Shown piece by piece: positions 19,240-27,938 of a stretch of DNA of 32,597 bases. Location of the stretch: IMG/VR virus record IMGVR_UViG_3300032333_000111, positions 1 to 32,597 of that record. The stretch is one strand, 5' to 3'. The DNA comes from a virus. The position numbers and the translations under genes were made by a program. The notes beneath the pieces are model-generated. The model ran no database searches and had not been told where the DNA came from. It saw only the letters and a list, made by a program, of their open reading frames with translations. Position 1 is the stretch's first letter. Every line of letters starts with the position of its first letter.

Positions 19240-20717
19240 TATTGGTACTCCTTAGTTCCGTCAGAGTATTCGATTACACGTTTGCCAGCATTAGGGCCAG
19301 AACTAACTGTTCCTTGTCTAACAATAGTTCTACCACCACCAGCGGCAGGTTGTTCGCTAGTTCTAACTGAATAGTTTTCGTTAGGATTAACCATTGTTGG
19401 CGTACCGGGAGTCAGTGAGCCTGAAATATCTGGAGCGTTGTACAGACCGCGAATAGCGTTAATCTTTTGACCTACTCGGCGTTCCATACCGTCTAACTTG
19501 TTAAGCATCTGTTGCTGTGAATCACCGGGCTGTGGAACAACTCCGTAGTTACGCAATGCTTCACCACCAGTAACGGCTTTACCAGAAATAGTTAGGTAGT
19601 AGTTGTTACGCATATCCCTAACTTCCGTTAAGAACTTGGCTAACTTGTCAGGCATTTGACGCTGCATCACTTGAGAAATGGCTTTGCCACCTTCTTCTGA
19701 CAAGAAAGACTCTACTCCGTATTGTTTAATTTGCTGAACAAGCTGCGGGTCTTGCAGTTGATTCTTCAAAGAACTAATGTCAACACGAAGCTGATTGTCA
19801 GCAATGTAAGCCTCTTGCAACTTGGCTGGCATCTTTAGACCACCAGCAGTATTTTTCAGTTCAGCAAGCGCCTTTGTCTGCGCCATCTGAGCCATGCGTA
19901 AACGCTCCTGTTGCTGCAATTCTCTTTCTTTAAACTTACGATCTTGTTCTTGCTTAAACTGGTCGTTAGACATTTTGATAAGAGAATCCATATCCTTGTT
20001 TGAATCAGCAAGAGTCTCTAACATAGCCATATCGCCATTCTTCTTGCGTTTGAGATCAAGAAGGTCAGAACCAGACTTGGCTAATGCTATTTCAATAGCA
20101 GTCTCACCAGCCTTGAAGTCTTGCTGTTTAAGTTGAATAGCTTCTGTTAGTTCTTGCTGTAGCGTTTGAACCTTTAGTTGCAAAGCTTTGAGATTCTTGT
20201 CAAACATATCGCGCTCACGCTTGTAAATGTCAGCACGACCTTTTTTATAACCTTCTAGCATTCCGTTCATGCCAGCCATAGCAGCATAAGCATTGTCTTT
20301 AGCGCCACCGCCTATAGCCATACCAACGATTCCAACAAGACTAAAGATAGTAGCTATATCTTGTGCGTTTTCTTTTGTTGGAACAAAGGCAGCATTATTT
20401 AATTCTTCTCTAGCAAGATTCAAGTTAGTACGTTCAGGCAAATTACGTAACTCTGTAGCCTGAGTTTCCTGCAAAGTCTTTTTTTGCTCTAAGCCAGAAA
20501 TCTTTTGCTCTTGTTCTTTGCCAGCAAGCTGAGATTCTGTGTCTGCAATGCTTTGGCGCAGTCTTAGTTCTTCACCTCGACGCTCTTGCATAGCTGGATA
20601 CAACTCACCAGCAGTAATCTGTGCGGGGGTTTCACCTGTAACTTTATTGATCAAACTAGAATTTATGGGCAATGATGGCATCTTTGTAGAAAGCGCAGAA
20701 TCTAGTGCAGTAGCCAT
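19239..20717 (-). CDS. Coiled-coil internal-virion-type protein, 492 aa
   Basis: Residues about 40-100 and 160-300 are long charged helices rich in Gln, Glu and Lys (RLRQSIADTESQLAGKEQEQ, KFKERELQQQERLRMAQMAQ), predicted coiled coil. Between them lies a short hydrophobic, glycine-rich stretch IATIFSLVGIVGMAIGGGAK (about 121-140) that could insert in a membrane. The end has a compact strand-rich motif, TVSSGPNAGKRVIEYSDGTKEY. The pattern fits proteins released into the cell envelope during DNA entry. It overlaps the next gene by one base (ATG shared with a stop), as in a fixed virion operon. Function is inferred. Confidence 0.6.
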   Translation of the reverse strand: MATALDSALSTKMPSLPINSSLINKVTGETPAQITAGELYPAMQERRGEELRLRQSIADTESQLAGKEQEQKISGLEQKKTLQETQATELRNLPERTNLNLAREELNNAAFVPTKENAQDIATIFSLVGIVGMAIGGGAKDNAYAAMAGMNGMLEGYKKGRADIYKRERDMFDKNLKALQLKVQTLQQELTEAIQLKQQDFKAGETAIEIALAKSGSDLLDLKRKKNGDMAMLETLADSNKDMDSLIKMSNDQFKQEQDRKFKERELQQQERLRMAQMAQTKALAELKNTAGGLKMPAKLQEAYIADNQLRVDISSLKNQLQDPQLVQQIKQYGVESFLSEEGGKAISQVMQRQMPDKLAKFLTEVRDMRNNYYLTISGKAVTGGEALRNYGVVPQPGDSQQQMLNKLDGMERRVGQKINAIRGLYNAPDISGSLTPGTPTMVNPNENYSVRTSEQPAAGGGRTIVRQGTVSSGPNAGKRVIEYSDGTKEYQ

Positions 20718-21940
20718 TATTGCTCCCTTCCAGATTGAACAGACATACTAGGCGGCAAGCCAGCAGCAATACTAGCCATGTTAGTAAAGTACGTATTAGA
20801 AAGACCAGCCGCATAGCGGTCAGCTTCTAAACCTGTACGTATAGCACCTAACATTAACTGATCGCCAATATTGCTAACCTTCTGTCCGTAATCATACTGA
20901 TTTTGCAGCAGGTTTTGACGGAAAGCCTCTACTTGGGCAGCAGCCTGTGCAGCACCCACACCACCTCTAGCTTCAGCACCTTGTGCCAATCTAGCGCGTA
21001 AAGCTTGCAACTGTTGCTGTCCTGCTGCGGTCAACTCACCGCTTTCTGCTTGCTGAATTAACTGCTGACCACGCTGTTGATACGGACGAGCTAATGCCTC
21101 TGTCTCACGACGAGCTTGACGGCCTTGATCTGAAGCTTCTCTAGATGCCATGATTCCCTGAATGGTTCCTAAACCAGCCAAACCTAAACGAGCAAGAGCT
21201 TCTTTAGATAAGCCTGTAGCAGCAGAGGCACGATCCATCATGCCGGGGCGAACGCCATCTTCTATGCCAGCTTCTCTTGCTATTTTTGCCGCTATTTCTC
21301 TATTTTCTTGTCTTGATATTCTATCTTTACCAAGAGCTATATCTTCAGGTCTTAATGTAGTTGCTCTACCAATTTCATTTGCTGTTTGCTGTGCTGCTTG
21401 TATTGGAAAACTTGGGCCTACAAATTTTTGTGGACTTATTGCGTAGCCGCTACCAACTCTTGATTCATCAATTTCATAAGGCGTTGATGGAGAGGCTGCG
21501 CTTTGCAGAGCATAGTATTCTGTTGGGTCTATTCCTGATGGAGATAATGCTGCTGGTACGTTCGGCGTTAAAGTACCGCCATACTCTCCGTAGAACGGGC
21601 TTTGTCTAGCTTGCAAATCAAAAGTTGCCCCTTCATATGAATCTCCTCCCTGTCGAGGCGCTTGATATTGATAAAACTCATCAGAGTTAGACCTATTTGT
21701 ATATGGATCAGCTCCAGAAACATAATTACCATCAATAGTGAAATATTCAGGCAGCCCAGTAACAGGGTTTCGTTCTTCTGCGCCACCCATCTTTTTCAGC
21801 ATCTCAGCTTCTTTAGCATTGATGTGCGCTAGGATGGTGTCTCCACGCCTTCCTTGTAATTGTAAAAATTGTGCAATAGCTGGTATATCTATATCAGCCA
21901 TAACATCGGTTTTTAACAGTCTAGCAATTTGTTTTGACAT
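20717..21940 (-). CDS. Internal-virion-type protein, T7 gp14-like in layout, 407 aa
   Basis: Residues about 230-360 carry ALARLGLAGLGTIQGIMASR, a hydrophobic start, then REASDQGRQARRETEALARPYQQRG and QALRARLAQGAEARGGVGAAQAAAQVEAF, an Ala/Gln/Arg helical array seen in small podovirus core proteins such as T7 gp14. The N-terminal 200 residues are polar and partly disordered. I chose ATG 21940 because AGGTGG is 5 bases upstream; a GTG at 21949 is in frame but overlaps that ribosome site. It is part of the four-gene ejection-type set. Confidence 0.6.
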   Translation of the reverse strand: MSKQIARLLKTDVMADIDIPAIAQFLQLQGRRGDTILAHINAKEAEMLKKMGGAEERNPVTGLPEYFTIDGNYVSGADPYTNRSNSDEFYQYQAPRQGGDSYEGATFDLQARQSPFYGEYGGTLTPNVPAALSPSGIDPTEYYALQSAASPSTPYEIDESRVGSGYAISPQKFVGPSFPIQAAQQTANEIGRATTLRPEDIALGKDRISRQENREIAAKIAREAGIEDGVRPGMMDRASAATGLSKEALARLGLAGLGTIQGIMASREASDQGRQARRETEALARPYQQRGQQLIQQAESGELTAAGQQQLQALRARLAQGAEARGGVGAAQAAAQVEAFRQNLLQNQYDYGQKVSNIGDQLMLGAIRTGLEADRYAAGLSNTYFTNMASIAAGLPPSMSVQSGREQ

Positions 21941-21941
21941 T

Positions 21942-23600
21942 TTAGCCACCTAATTCGTCTTTAAGTCTCAAGGATTCTACGTTCCAAACATTCCTACGTC
22001 TGCCTAATCCACTACCAAACAAAGCATCACCCGGATCACCAACACTTAATGCTTGCGATAAAGCTTGCATACTTGCTGCTTCTCTTTCGTTTGGCACACG
22101 TTGCTGTCTAGTTGCCTGTCTTGCATTACCAGAAATCAAATCAAGAATTATTGATCCTGATGGTTCTCTTTGTGCTGCTGGTTCTTCTTCCTCATTAACC
22201 CTTCTTGCACTTTCTGTCTCAGAAGGTTGAATAAGTCTTTGTGTTTCCGGCATATCTCGTTGAGCAACTGTTTCAGTTGGAGACAATGATCTTTCTCGTT
22301 GAGGAACATCTGCTTCTGTTCCACCATAAACATCAACCTGTAACGGAGCTTCATTTTGCCTTGTTTCCTGACCAGTTCTTACTCTACGAAGTAATGAAAG
22401 TGTAGGAATTTCTTCTACCGAAGTAGCAGCTTGCTCCCTAACAGTTGGCACACCAAAATCTTCACCTTGTATTCGTTGACCAGTTTGTGTTCCAGCAAGC
22501 CTAGGAGGCAAAATTACTTGCGGAGCATCAGGCGTTGTTAATGATGGTTTTGCTGCACTAGATATTGTTTCTGTTCCACTACGATATTCATAATTAAAAT
22601 TATTTAACTCAGGATCGTAAACAATTGTGTAACCAATTTTGTTACCTATAGGTGTTTGAGCCGTAACTCTTTTTTGATAAGTAACAATTCCATCTTTATC
22701 TGTATATTTAATAATGTTTTCGCCAACTTCACCCGGCATTGTTTTAAATTGTTCCTTTGTTGCAATTTCAGGAGGAACAGTTAAATCAATATCGCCTGTG
22801 GAAGCCAGCAACGAACCTATTCTTGACCCTGCTTTCGCAGAAGTTGGAAGCATACCTCCCGTAGATTTCTTGCTTTCGGCAACAGCTAGATCAATAGCGT
22901 AATCAGAGGCAGCAAAAGCAGCAGCGTCTTGAGGAAGCACACCCAAAGAAATATATTTTGCGTATTCGCCAATTGCTTTTTGTGCTATTGGATCATCAAA
23001 TCCATACTTAGAAACATCAGCTACAGTTCCACCAACAGCACCAGCAATTGCATTTGCAGCCACATCTTGCTTTGTTATGAGGGCAAATACGGCTTGGTTT
23101 TCAGCATTAACCATTGCCGTTTTAACGGTATCTTGTATTGTATTTGGAGCAAATTTTGCAATGTCTTGGTTAATGTTTTTTAATACTTCAGGAACTTGAT
23201 AAGCCGCAACAGTACCAACAGCATTTCTAATAACATCTTCTGGTTTTGCTCCATTTGCTAACTGAACAGCAGAAGATGCAGCAATTTTTTGAGGCAAGCT
23301 TAATGATGGAGTAACTGCTACATAAGCTAATGTGGCATTAGTAGCTATTTGCTTTACATCACCACCATTAGCCGCTGTTACAGCCGCCGACGATGTGGCC
23401 GCAGCCAAAGGAGCGCCAAGAGCAGGAGTAAGAATTATGGATGCTCCAATAGTAAAAACTGCCGATACAATTGGATTTGGTTGCGGTTTTGGAGGAGGAG
23501 GAATAGTTTTAACAATAGCAGCCGTTTTTGCATCCATACCGCCTGTATTGGCAGACTTTTGCAAAGCGTCATATATTAGTTTTGCTCCAGCGTAACCCAT
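21942..23600 (-). CDS. Hydrophobic internal-virion-type protein, 552 aa
   Basis: After a short N-terminus the protein has a proline run (TIPPPPKPQPNP, about 32-43), then Ala/Val-rich hydrophobic stretches (VSAVFTIGASIILTPALGAP, and AAYQVPEVL later) that could form amphipathic membrane helices. The last 200 residues are polar and look disordered, ending in LSQALSVGDPGDALFGSGLG. Such Ala-rich, weakly hydrophobic sequences are common in proteins that travel with phage DNA. No catalytic motif is seen. It lies between the interrupted gene at 23602-24087 and the gp14-like gene. Function is inferred from context only. Confidence 0.55.
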   Translation of the reverse strand: MGYAGAKLIYDALQKSANTGGMDAKTAAIVKTIPPPPKPQPNPIVSAVFTIGASIILTPALGAPLAAATSSAAVTAANGGDVKQIATNATLAYVAVTPSLSLPQKIAASSAVQLANGAKPEDVIRNAVGTVAAYQVPEVLKNINQDIAKFAPNTIQDTVKTAMVNAENQAVFALITKQDVAANAIAGAVGGTVADVSKYGFDDPIAQKAIGEYAKYISLGVLPQDAAAFAASDYAIDLAVAESKKSTGGMLPTSAKAGSRIGSLLASTGDIDLTVPPEIATKEQFKTMPGEVGENIIKYTDKDGIVTYQKRVTAQTPIGNKIGYTIVYDPELNNFNYEYRSGTETISSAAKPSLTTPDAPQVILPPRLAGTQTGQRIQGEDFGVPTVREQAATSVEEIPTLSLLRRVRTGQETRQNEAPLQVDVYGGTEADVPQRERSLSPTETVAQRDMPETQRLIQPSETESARRVNEEEEPAAQREPSGSIILDLISGNARQATRQQRVPNEREAASMQALSQALSVGDPGDALFGSGLGRRRNVWNVESLRLKDELGG

Positions 23601-23601
23601 C

Positions 23602-24087
23602 TTAAAACTCCATTACCGCTGACATGGCGGGTGTTTTACCATCAGGAGAAATCATATTTGTTGACTGAACGGAAACTGGTATTCCTGCCATTCTTACAGC
23701 TTTTAAAATCAATGGATTTTGCACATCAAACTGACCTGTTTTAAATCCTGATTTTTTCATAGCCATTCCAAATTGCTTAATGCTATCAATCAATTCTCTA
23801 GGTCTATCAGCAGTCTCTAAATAAACTTTTACATTCCCGTTTCGGTGATTAAAATAAATAAACAAGGAATTATTAGCTCTGATAACTCGAACATCAGGGC
23901 TAGAATCAACCATATAAGCTAATTCATTATTAAATTGAACAGGATCAGCACCTCTGGAACCAGCAGACTTTTATAAAATATCAATAACATCCATCTTTTC
24001 AGACGGTTGGTATTCTCTTTTAACAAGCGCCATTACATCTTTATTTTCTTGCGAGTTAAAATTTGATATTTTTTGAGGATCAGCCAT
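23602..24087 (-). pseudogene. Virion-region gene interrupted by an in-frame ochre codon
   Basis: From ATG 24087, with AGGA about 7 bases upstream, the frame reads 38 codons (MADPQKISNFNSQENKDVMA through KMDVIDIL) and meets TAA at 23971-23973. The same frame continues without any shift (KSAGSRGADPVQFNNELAYM) into the 103-residue open frame that ends at 23602. The whole would be 160 residues, sized and placed as a normal gene between its neighbours, 3 bases after one and 1 before the other. A single C-to-T change (CAA to TAA, Gln to stop) would explain it. Read-through, internal restart at the ATG at 23913, or a sequencing error are alternatives. No family is recognised. Confidence 0.7.
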
Positions 24088-24090
24088 AAT

Positions 24091-24441
24091 TTATCCTGTA
24101 CTCGACAGATTTAGTGCAGCAGCTATCTGAACATGAATGTAATAGTGATTAGCTATCCAATCATAAAAAGCTTCTTCTTTGTTCCAATCAACATCAAGCA
24201 AGTTAAAAGGATTGTTCAAGTCTAAATAACCAGCAAACGATTGATGCTCTACCTGATGCGCTAATAACCAATCATCCAGATTGTCAGTGTTCGCCTCCAT
24301 TAACGGAAACGCTGGAACTGTCTTTCCTTGATCCATCAAAACTTCACGGAACAACTTATGCTGCATTCCGTTCTCAAACAAGAACTCTTGTAGGGAATCA
24401 ACATCGCCATATTTGACGATGCTTAATCCATCCATATTCAC
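24091..24441 (-). CDS. Conserved hypothetical phage protein, 116 aa
   Basis: The sequence SLQEFLFENGMQHKLFREVL, then LDDWLLAHQVEHQSFAGYLDL and EAFYDWIANHYYIHVQIAAAL, shows three related helix units with an acidic-aromatic pattern, as in a short helical-repeat protein. I recall like proteins near tail and lysis genes of phages but no function. The frame starts at a GTG (24441, GTGA overlap with the preceding stop); the in-frame ATG at 24435 is the alternative start. It is followed by the interrupted gene 3 bases later. Confidence 0.7.
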   Translation of the reverse strand: MNMDGLSIVKYGDVDSLQEFLFENGMQHKLFREVLMDQGKTVPAFPLMEANTDNLDDWLLAHQVEHQSFAGYLDLNNPFNLLDVDWNKEEAFYDWIANHYYIHVQIAAALNLSSTG

Positions 24442-24659
24442 TTGTCAGCCTTGTTCTCAAGACGATCAAATATCTTGCCTAGCATTCCTTTTATCTCAGC
24501 AATGTCTGTTTTGTAATCATCTTTGCTCAAATATACGTGCGGCATCTCACGAATATCGTCATCAATACGATTAAGCATTCTAGTAATGTTGTTCAACGTC
24601 CAGCCACCAAAGAACGCAGCTATACCCACAACAAAATTAAATAAAGATTGTCCGTCCAT
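24438..24659 (-). CDS. Small membrane-anchored protein with cytoplasmic-type helix, 73 aa
   Basis: One N-terminal membrane segment, LFNFVVGIAAFFGGWTLNNI (about 6-25), is followed by a charged helix, RMLNRIDDDIREMPHVYLSKDDYKTDIAEIKGMLGKIFDRLENK. The MPHVYLSKDDY plus IAEIKGMLGKIFD pattern is frequent in phage proteins near tails or lysis genes; it can suggest a holin-like or spanin-like piece, but none is proven. It starts one base after the fibre gene ends and overlaps the next gene by 4 bases. Confidence 0.7.
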   Translation of the reverse strand: MDGQSLFNFVVGIAAFFGGWTLNNITRMLNRIDDDIREMPHVYLSKDDYKTDIAEIKGMLGKIFDRLENKADK

Positions 24660-24661
24660 GT

Positions 24662-25711
24662 TTAAACAGCCGCAAAAATATAGTAGTTAGAACCGTCTGA
24701 TTGCAACGTAACGCTCTTGTATATCGTAGCAAGCGTATATGTTAAGTTGCCATCAATGGTTTGTGAGGACGTAGTGCTAACAGTTACCGCATTAGCAGAA
24801 CTATCAATCTTCTTAATCTGATATTGCTGACCAACTACCGTTGAAGCTGACGGTAAAAGAACGCCAAACGGTGCTGAAGGATGATTAACTAGAATAGTTG
24901 CATTATTGTTAGTAACTGAATACACGGTATTCGTCCACGTAACAATACTACTTGAGCTGTTAATCCACGACAAAACTACGCTAGTTGCGTTAGTCCAAGA
25001 AATATTATCGCCAACAGTAATTGTCACAACATTGGAAACTACATTGCCTGTTCCACCGCCACCGCCACCACTAACAGCCACATTAGCTGCCGCTGTAATG
25101 CGACCTTGTGCGTCAATAGTGATTTGGGCTACTTGAGTAGAACTACCGTAGTTTCCTGCCGTAACAGCCGTATTAGCAAGACTGACTGTGATGTTAGATG
25201 CTAAGTTACCACCACCAGATAAGCCTGTGCCAGCAATAACATTGACTGTGTTTGGTACAGCGCCAGATACGTTGGCGACAGAAATGTTAATAGCTACGTT
25301 AGAAGCCGCAGTTAGTCTGCCTTGAGCATCAACCGTGAAGCTTCCAACTTGAGATGCAGAGCCATAATCAGCAGCAACAACCGCTGTATTGGCAAGTGAG
25401 ATAGTGCCGTTAGAAGTAATCGGGCCACCAGTAAGACCTGTACCAGTAGCCACATTTGTGACTGTGCCAACGCCACCAGAGGAAATGCTTACGTTTGCTA
25501 CGCTAGTAATACGGCCTTGTGCATCTACAGTGATCTGCGGAACAACAGTTGATGTTCCGTACACCCCTGCGGTAACGGCTGTGTTAGCAAGGCTAATAGT
25601 ACCGCTGGTCGTAATTGGGCCACCAGTTAAGCCAGTACCCGTACTAACTTGAGTTACTGTACCTGAACCGTTACCACCACCGCCCCCTAAAGTTACAACC
25701 GTTTTTAACAT
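24662..25711 (-). CDS. Tail fibre-like protein with three internal repeats, 349 aa
   Basis: Three copies of a unit of about 60 residues occupy about 17-76, 82-141 and 154-213. Each has GTGLTGGPIT or GTGLSGGGNL, SLANTAV, YG(T/S)(S/A), and a VDAQGR or IDAQGR turn followed by (L/I)T. This GTGL/DAQGR repeat is typical of phage tail fibres and side spikes that form trimeric beta shafts. A glycine linker (about 214-220) leads to a C-terminal head with TWTNTVYSVTNNNATILV and SSQTIDGNLTYTLATIYKSV, probably the receptor-facing or trimerisation part. AAGGAACAATC precedes the ATG. Confidence 0.82.
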   Translation of the reverse strand: MLKTVVTLGGGGGNGSGTVTQVSTGTGLTGGPITTSGTISLANTAVTAGVYGTSTVVPQITVDAQGRITSVANVSISSGGVGTVTNVATGTGLTGGPITSNGTISLANTAVVAADYGSASQVGSFTVDAQGRLTAASNVAINISVANVSGAVPNTVNVIAGTGLSGGGNLASNITVSLANTAVTAGNYGSSTQVAQITIDAQGRITAAANVAVSGGGGGGTGNVVSNVVTITVGDNISWTNATSVVLSWINSSSSIVTWTNTVYSVTNNNATILVNHPSAPFGVLLPSASTVVGQQYQIKKIDSSANAVTVSTTSSQTIDGNLTYTLATIYKSVTLQSDGSNYYIFAAV

Positions 25712-25720
25712 GATTGTTCC

Positions 25721-26041
25721 TTATAGTCCGTCACCCGGTGTCACATAAATCAAAGATGATCCACCAGCGGTTAAACCAGTAAAGTAAGCGTTAGGCACAA
25801 AGCTCAGAATCTCGTCTGTACCTGCTAACAAAGGCAGAGATGTAGCAACATTGCCAGCATTAGCAGCCGCAGTGGCAGCATCCGTACCATAACCAAGAAA
25901 TACGATGTTCGTTCCAGCATTGATAATACGGTATTGATTACCGCCCAATGTTGTAGATGCAGCTTGTACAGCAGCAGGAGCAACTGTGTCTGCCGTAAAT
26001 GTTACAGTATTACCAAGTTTTGTAAATGCTTGGATGCCCAT
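25721..26041 (-). CDS. Small probable structural protein, paralogue of the 15661-16008 product
   Basis: The 106 residues are rich in Ala, Thr and Gly with beta patterns. NQYRIINAGTNIVFLGYGTD and the C-terminal IYVTPGDGL match the other small protein of this window. It lies between the fibre gene and the MAHYAFLDENN gene, a tail-fibre neighbourhood, which supports a virion or fibre-assembly role. AGGGGG stands before the ATG. The family has no function that I know. Confidence 0.7.
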   Translation of the reverse strand: MGIQAFTKLGNTVTFTADTVAPAAVQAASTTLGGNQYRIINAGTNIVFLGYGTDAATAAANAGNVATSLPLLAGTDEILSFVPNAYFTGLTAGGSSLIYVTPGDGL

Positions 26042-26412
26042 TATGCCCCCTGAATTTCAATCCATGAAGTAGTGGCTTCATCCCATGAGTACATTTTGCC
26101 ATCAGTAGGCATGGCTACTGGAGGTTGCCAAGTAACATTGGCATTTAATGTCCAGCTTGGATAAGGCTGCGGAGGAACAAACGCATCTATGTCAGAACGA
26201 TAAGTGTAGCCAATGCCAGCATAATTTCCACGATAAGGAATTCCACCATTATTGTGGACATTTCCTATTGTGTTATAGCTAGTACGTTTACATACCTGAC
26301 CACGAAAGTCGCCATACCAGACTTCCCAATCAATGCCATCTTCGCCTTCATCTTTACCGACAATGACTTCAGTAACAATATTGTTTTCATCAAGAAATGC
26401 GTAATGAGCCAT
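26041..26412 (-). CDS. Conserved phage protein, MAHYAFLDENN type, 123 aa
   Basis: MAHYAFLDENNIVTEVIVGKDE, then CKRTSYNTIGNVHNNGGIPYRGNYAGIGYTYRSDIDAFVPPQPYPSW, is the pattern of a short protein very common in cyanophages, pelagiphages and freshwater phages, usually beside tail-fibre genes and often among virion proteins. The function is not established. It overlaps the oxygenase gene start by one base and the paralogue gene by one. Confidence 0.8.
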   Translation of the reverse strand: MAHYAFLDENNIVTEVIVGKDEGEDGIDWEVWYGDFRGQVCKRTSYNTIGNVHNNGGIPYRGNYAGIGYTYRSDIDAFVPPQPYPSWTLNANVTWQPPVAMPTDGKMYSWDEATTSWIEIQGA

Positions 26413-27020
26413 TATTCTTCCCTCAAATTCAAACCAGTAAGACTTTCGTCTGAACCTATATAGCCTTTTAAAAACGTATTAAACGCTATGCTAATCCGAG
26501 TATTGTCATCTTCTTTAGTCTGAACCATGTGCGTTAGATGGGATGGGAATAAAATCAAATCACCAGCGCCCACTTCAAACCACCACGATTCAGAATTGTA
26601 AGGATTAAACTCTTTAGCAGGAACTTTAATCCGTTCGTAGCCATCTCTATAAAAGTAAATTTTATCTACTTTACTATCGGCTTGCGGATAAAACACACCA
26701 GAAACTATGCTATTTGGATGTGCGTGTTTATGGTGATGTTGCCCTTGCTCAGTATAGTTAATCCAACTTTGTGTTAAATATAAATTTACATCAAATTTAG
26801 GAGCATGTATTGCTTTGAAATACTCAAGCATCGAGTCTTCAATAAAATCACGCAGCTCTGTCAGTTCTTTGTTCTTTAGAATCTTTCGATCCTTGCTAGT
26901 CGTATTACCTTCATTAGCGTAGTGTTCTTGATCTTTAATAAATTCTATTTCTGATTTATTTAAGTCACGACCTAGACTAAAGAACGCCACAGGAGTTGGG
27001 AATAAGTTATTTATATTCAC
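26412..27020 (-). CDS. 2OG-Fe(II) oxygenase (TIGR02466-like), 202 aa
   Basis: The double-strand beta helix is visible: LTQSWINYTEQGQHHHKHAH and PNSIVSGVFYPQADSK with candidate iron ligands near H99-H101, then GDLILFPSHLTHMV with H164 and TRISIAFN with R175 for the 2-oxoglutarate carboxylate. This order fits the TIGR02466 group of phage oxygenases, which hydroxylate unknown substrates. The GTG start at 27020 is required by the frame. Its place inside the tail-fibre cluster suggests hydroxylation of a fibre or virion protein, or of a host surface molecule, rather than DNA; this is inference. Confidence 0.88.
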   Translation of the reverse strand: MNINNLFPTPVAFFSLGRDLNKSEIEFIKDQEHYANEGNTTSKDRKILKNKELTELRDFIEDSMLEYFKAIHAPKFDVNLYLTQSWINYTEQGQHHHKHAHPNSIVSGVFYPQADSKVDKIYFYRDGYERIKVPAKEFNPYNSESWWFEVGAGDLILFPSHLTHMVQTKEDDNTRISIAFNTFLKGYIGSDESLTGLNLREE

Positions 27021-27023
27021 AAA

Positions 27024-27929
27024 TCACCATGAAATATTGCCAGTTCCAGCAGTAAATTTGTAAATTGTATTGCCACCTGATGTAGTTTTTGTATAAGTTA
27101 AACCACCACCAATAGAAGATAAATCAGCATAAGTTGATGGATAAGAAATAATTACAACGCCGGAGCCACCCGCAGCACCAGCATTTGCACCACTATTGTT
27201 TCCAGATGCCCCGCCACCACCACCGCCAAGATTAACCCCACCAGCAGTTTGACCAGTATTAAAAGTTGCGCTATTTCCTCCATTACCGCCCCCGCCAACG
27301 CCGCCCGAACCACCAGTACCGCTATATGAACCGCCTCCACCGCCGCCGCTGTAGGTGACGCTGCTACCGCTTAAGCTGGAAGCCGATCCAGCTCCTCCAG
27401 CAGACCCGGGATTAGTTGTTACATTAGAGCCTACGGCACTTGCTCCACCGCCGCCCGAACCAGAATCAGCTGATACACCAGCATCACCACCTTTATTTCC
27501 TTGTGATGGTGAAGTGCTTGGAGTATTACCAGCACCGCCAGAAGCATTTCTTACAGAGCCACCGCCAGAACCTCCAGCTAATCCAGCCCACGGAGCAGTT
27601 GTACCTGATCCACTAGCTCCTGCACCACCACCTCCACCACCAGCAGATGTAATGCTAGAAAATATTGAATTTGAACCATTTGTTCCGACATTGCCACCAG
27701 CAGTACCACCAGCACCACCAGCACCAACCGTAATCGTGTAATTAGTATTAACTGCAACACTTGATCCAGTTGCAGTACGAAACCCACCAGCACCGCCACC
27801 ACCAGAGCCTTTATCCGAAGCTGCACTTCCTCCTGCACCACCACCTCCAGCGACAACAAGGTAATCAACAGTAGGCGGCGCATTAACCCCACCAGCCATT
27901 GCTTGCATTAATTTAGTAAAAGCAAACAT
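27024..27929 (-). CDS. Glycine-rich tail-fibre tip-like protein, 301 aa
   Basis: After a short start (MFAFTKLMQAMAGGVNAPPT) comes VDYLVVAGGGGAGGSAASDK, the hallmark of the glycine-rich domain seen in phage tail adhesins. Almost half of the next 200 residues are Gly and many are Ser or Ala (GGGGGGAGASG, SGGGGGGSYSG). The end returns to VVIISYPSTYADLSSIGG, a beta segment. Such domains form polyglycine sandwiches at fibre tips with variable loops, which makes this the likeliest receptor-binding protein. AAGAGG precedes the ATG. Confidence 0.82.
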   Translation of the reverse strand: MFAFTKLMQAMAGGVNAPPTVDYLVVAGGGGAGGSAASDKGSGGGGAGGFRTATGSSVAVNTNYTITVGAGGAGGTAGGNVGTNGSNSIFSSITSAGGGGGGAGASGSGTTAPWAGLAGGSGGGSVRNASGGAGNTPSTSPSQGNKGGDAGVSADSGSGGGGASAVGSNVTTNPGSAGGAGSASSLSGSSVTYSGGGGGGSYSGTGGSGGVGGGGNGGNSATFNTGQTAGGVNLGGGGGGASGNNSGANAGAAGGSGVVIISYPSTYADLSSIGGGLTYTKTTSGGNTIYKFTAGTGNISW

Positions 27930-27938
27930 ATTTACCTC

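Noticed and set aside
27355-27741. A 128-codon proline/alanine-rich plus-strand frame
   Set aside because: It arises as the complement of glycine codons in the glycine-rich fibre gene on the minus strand.
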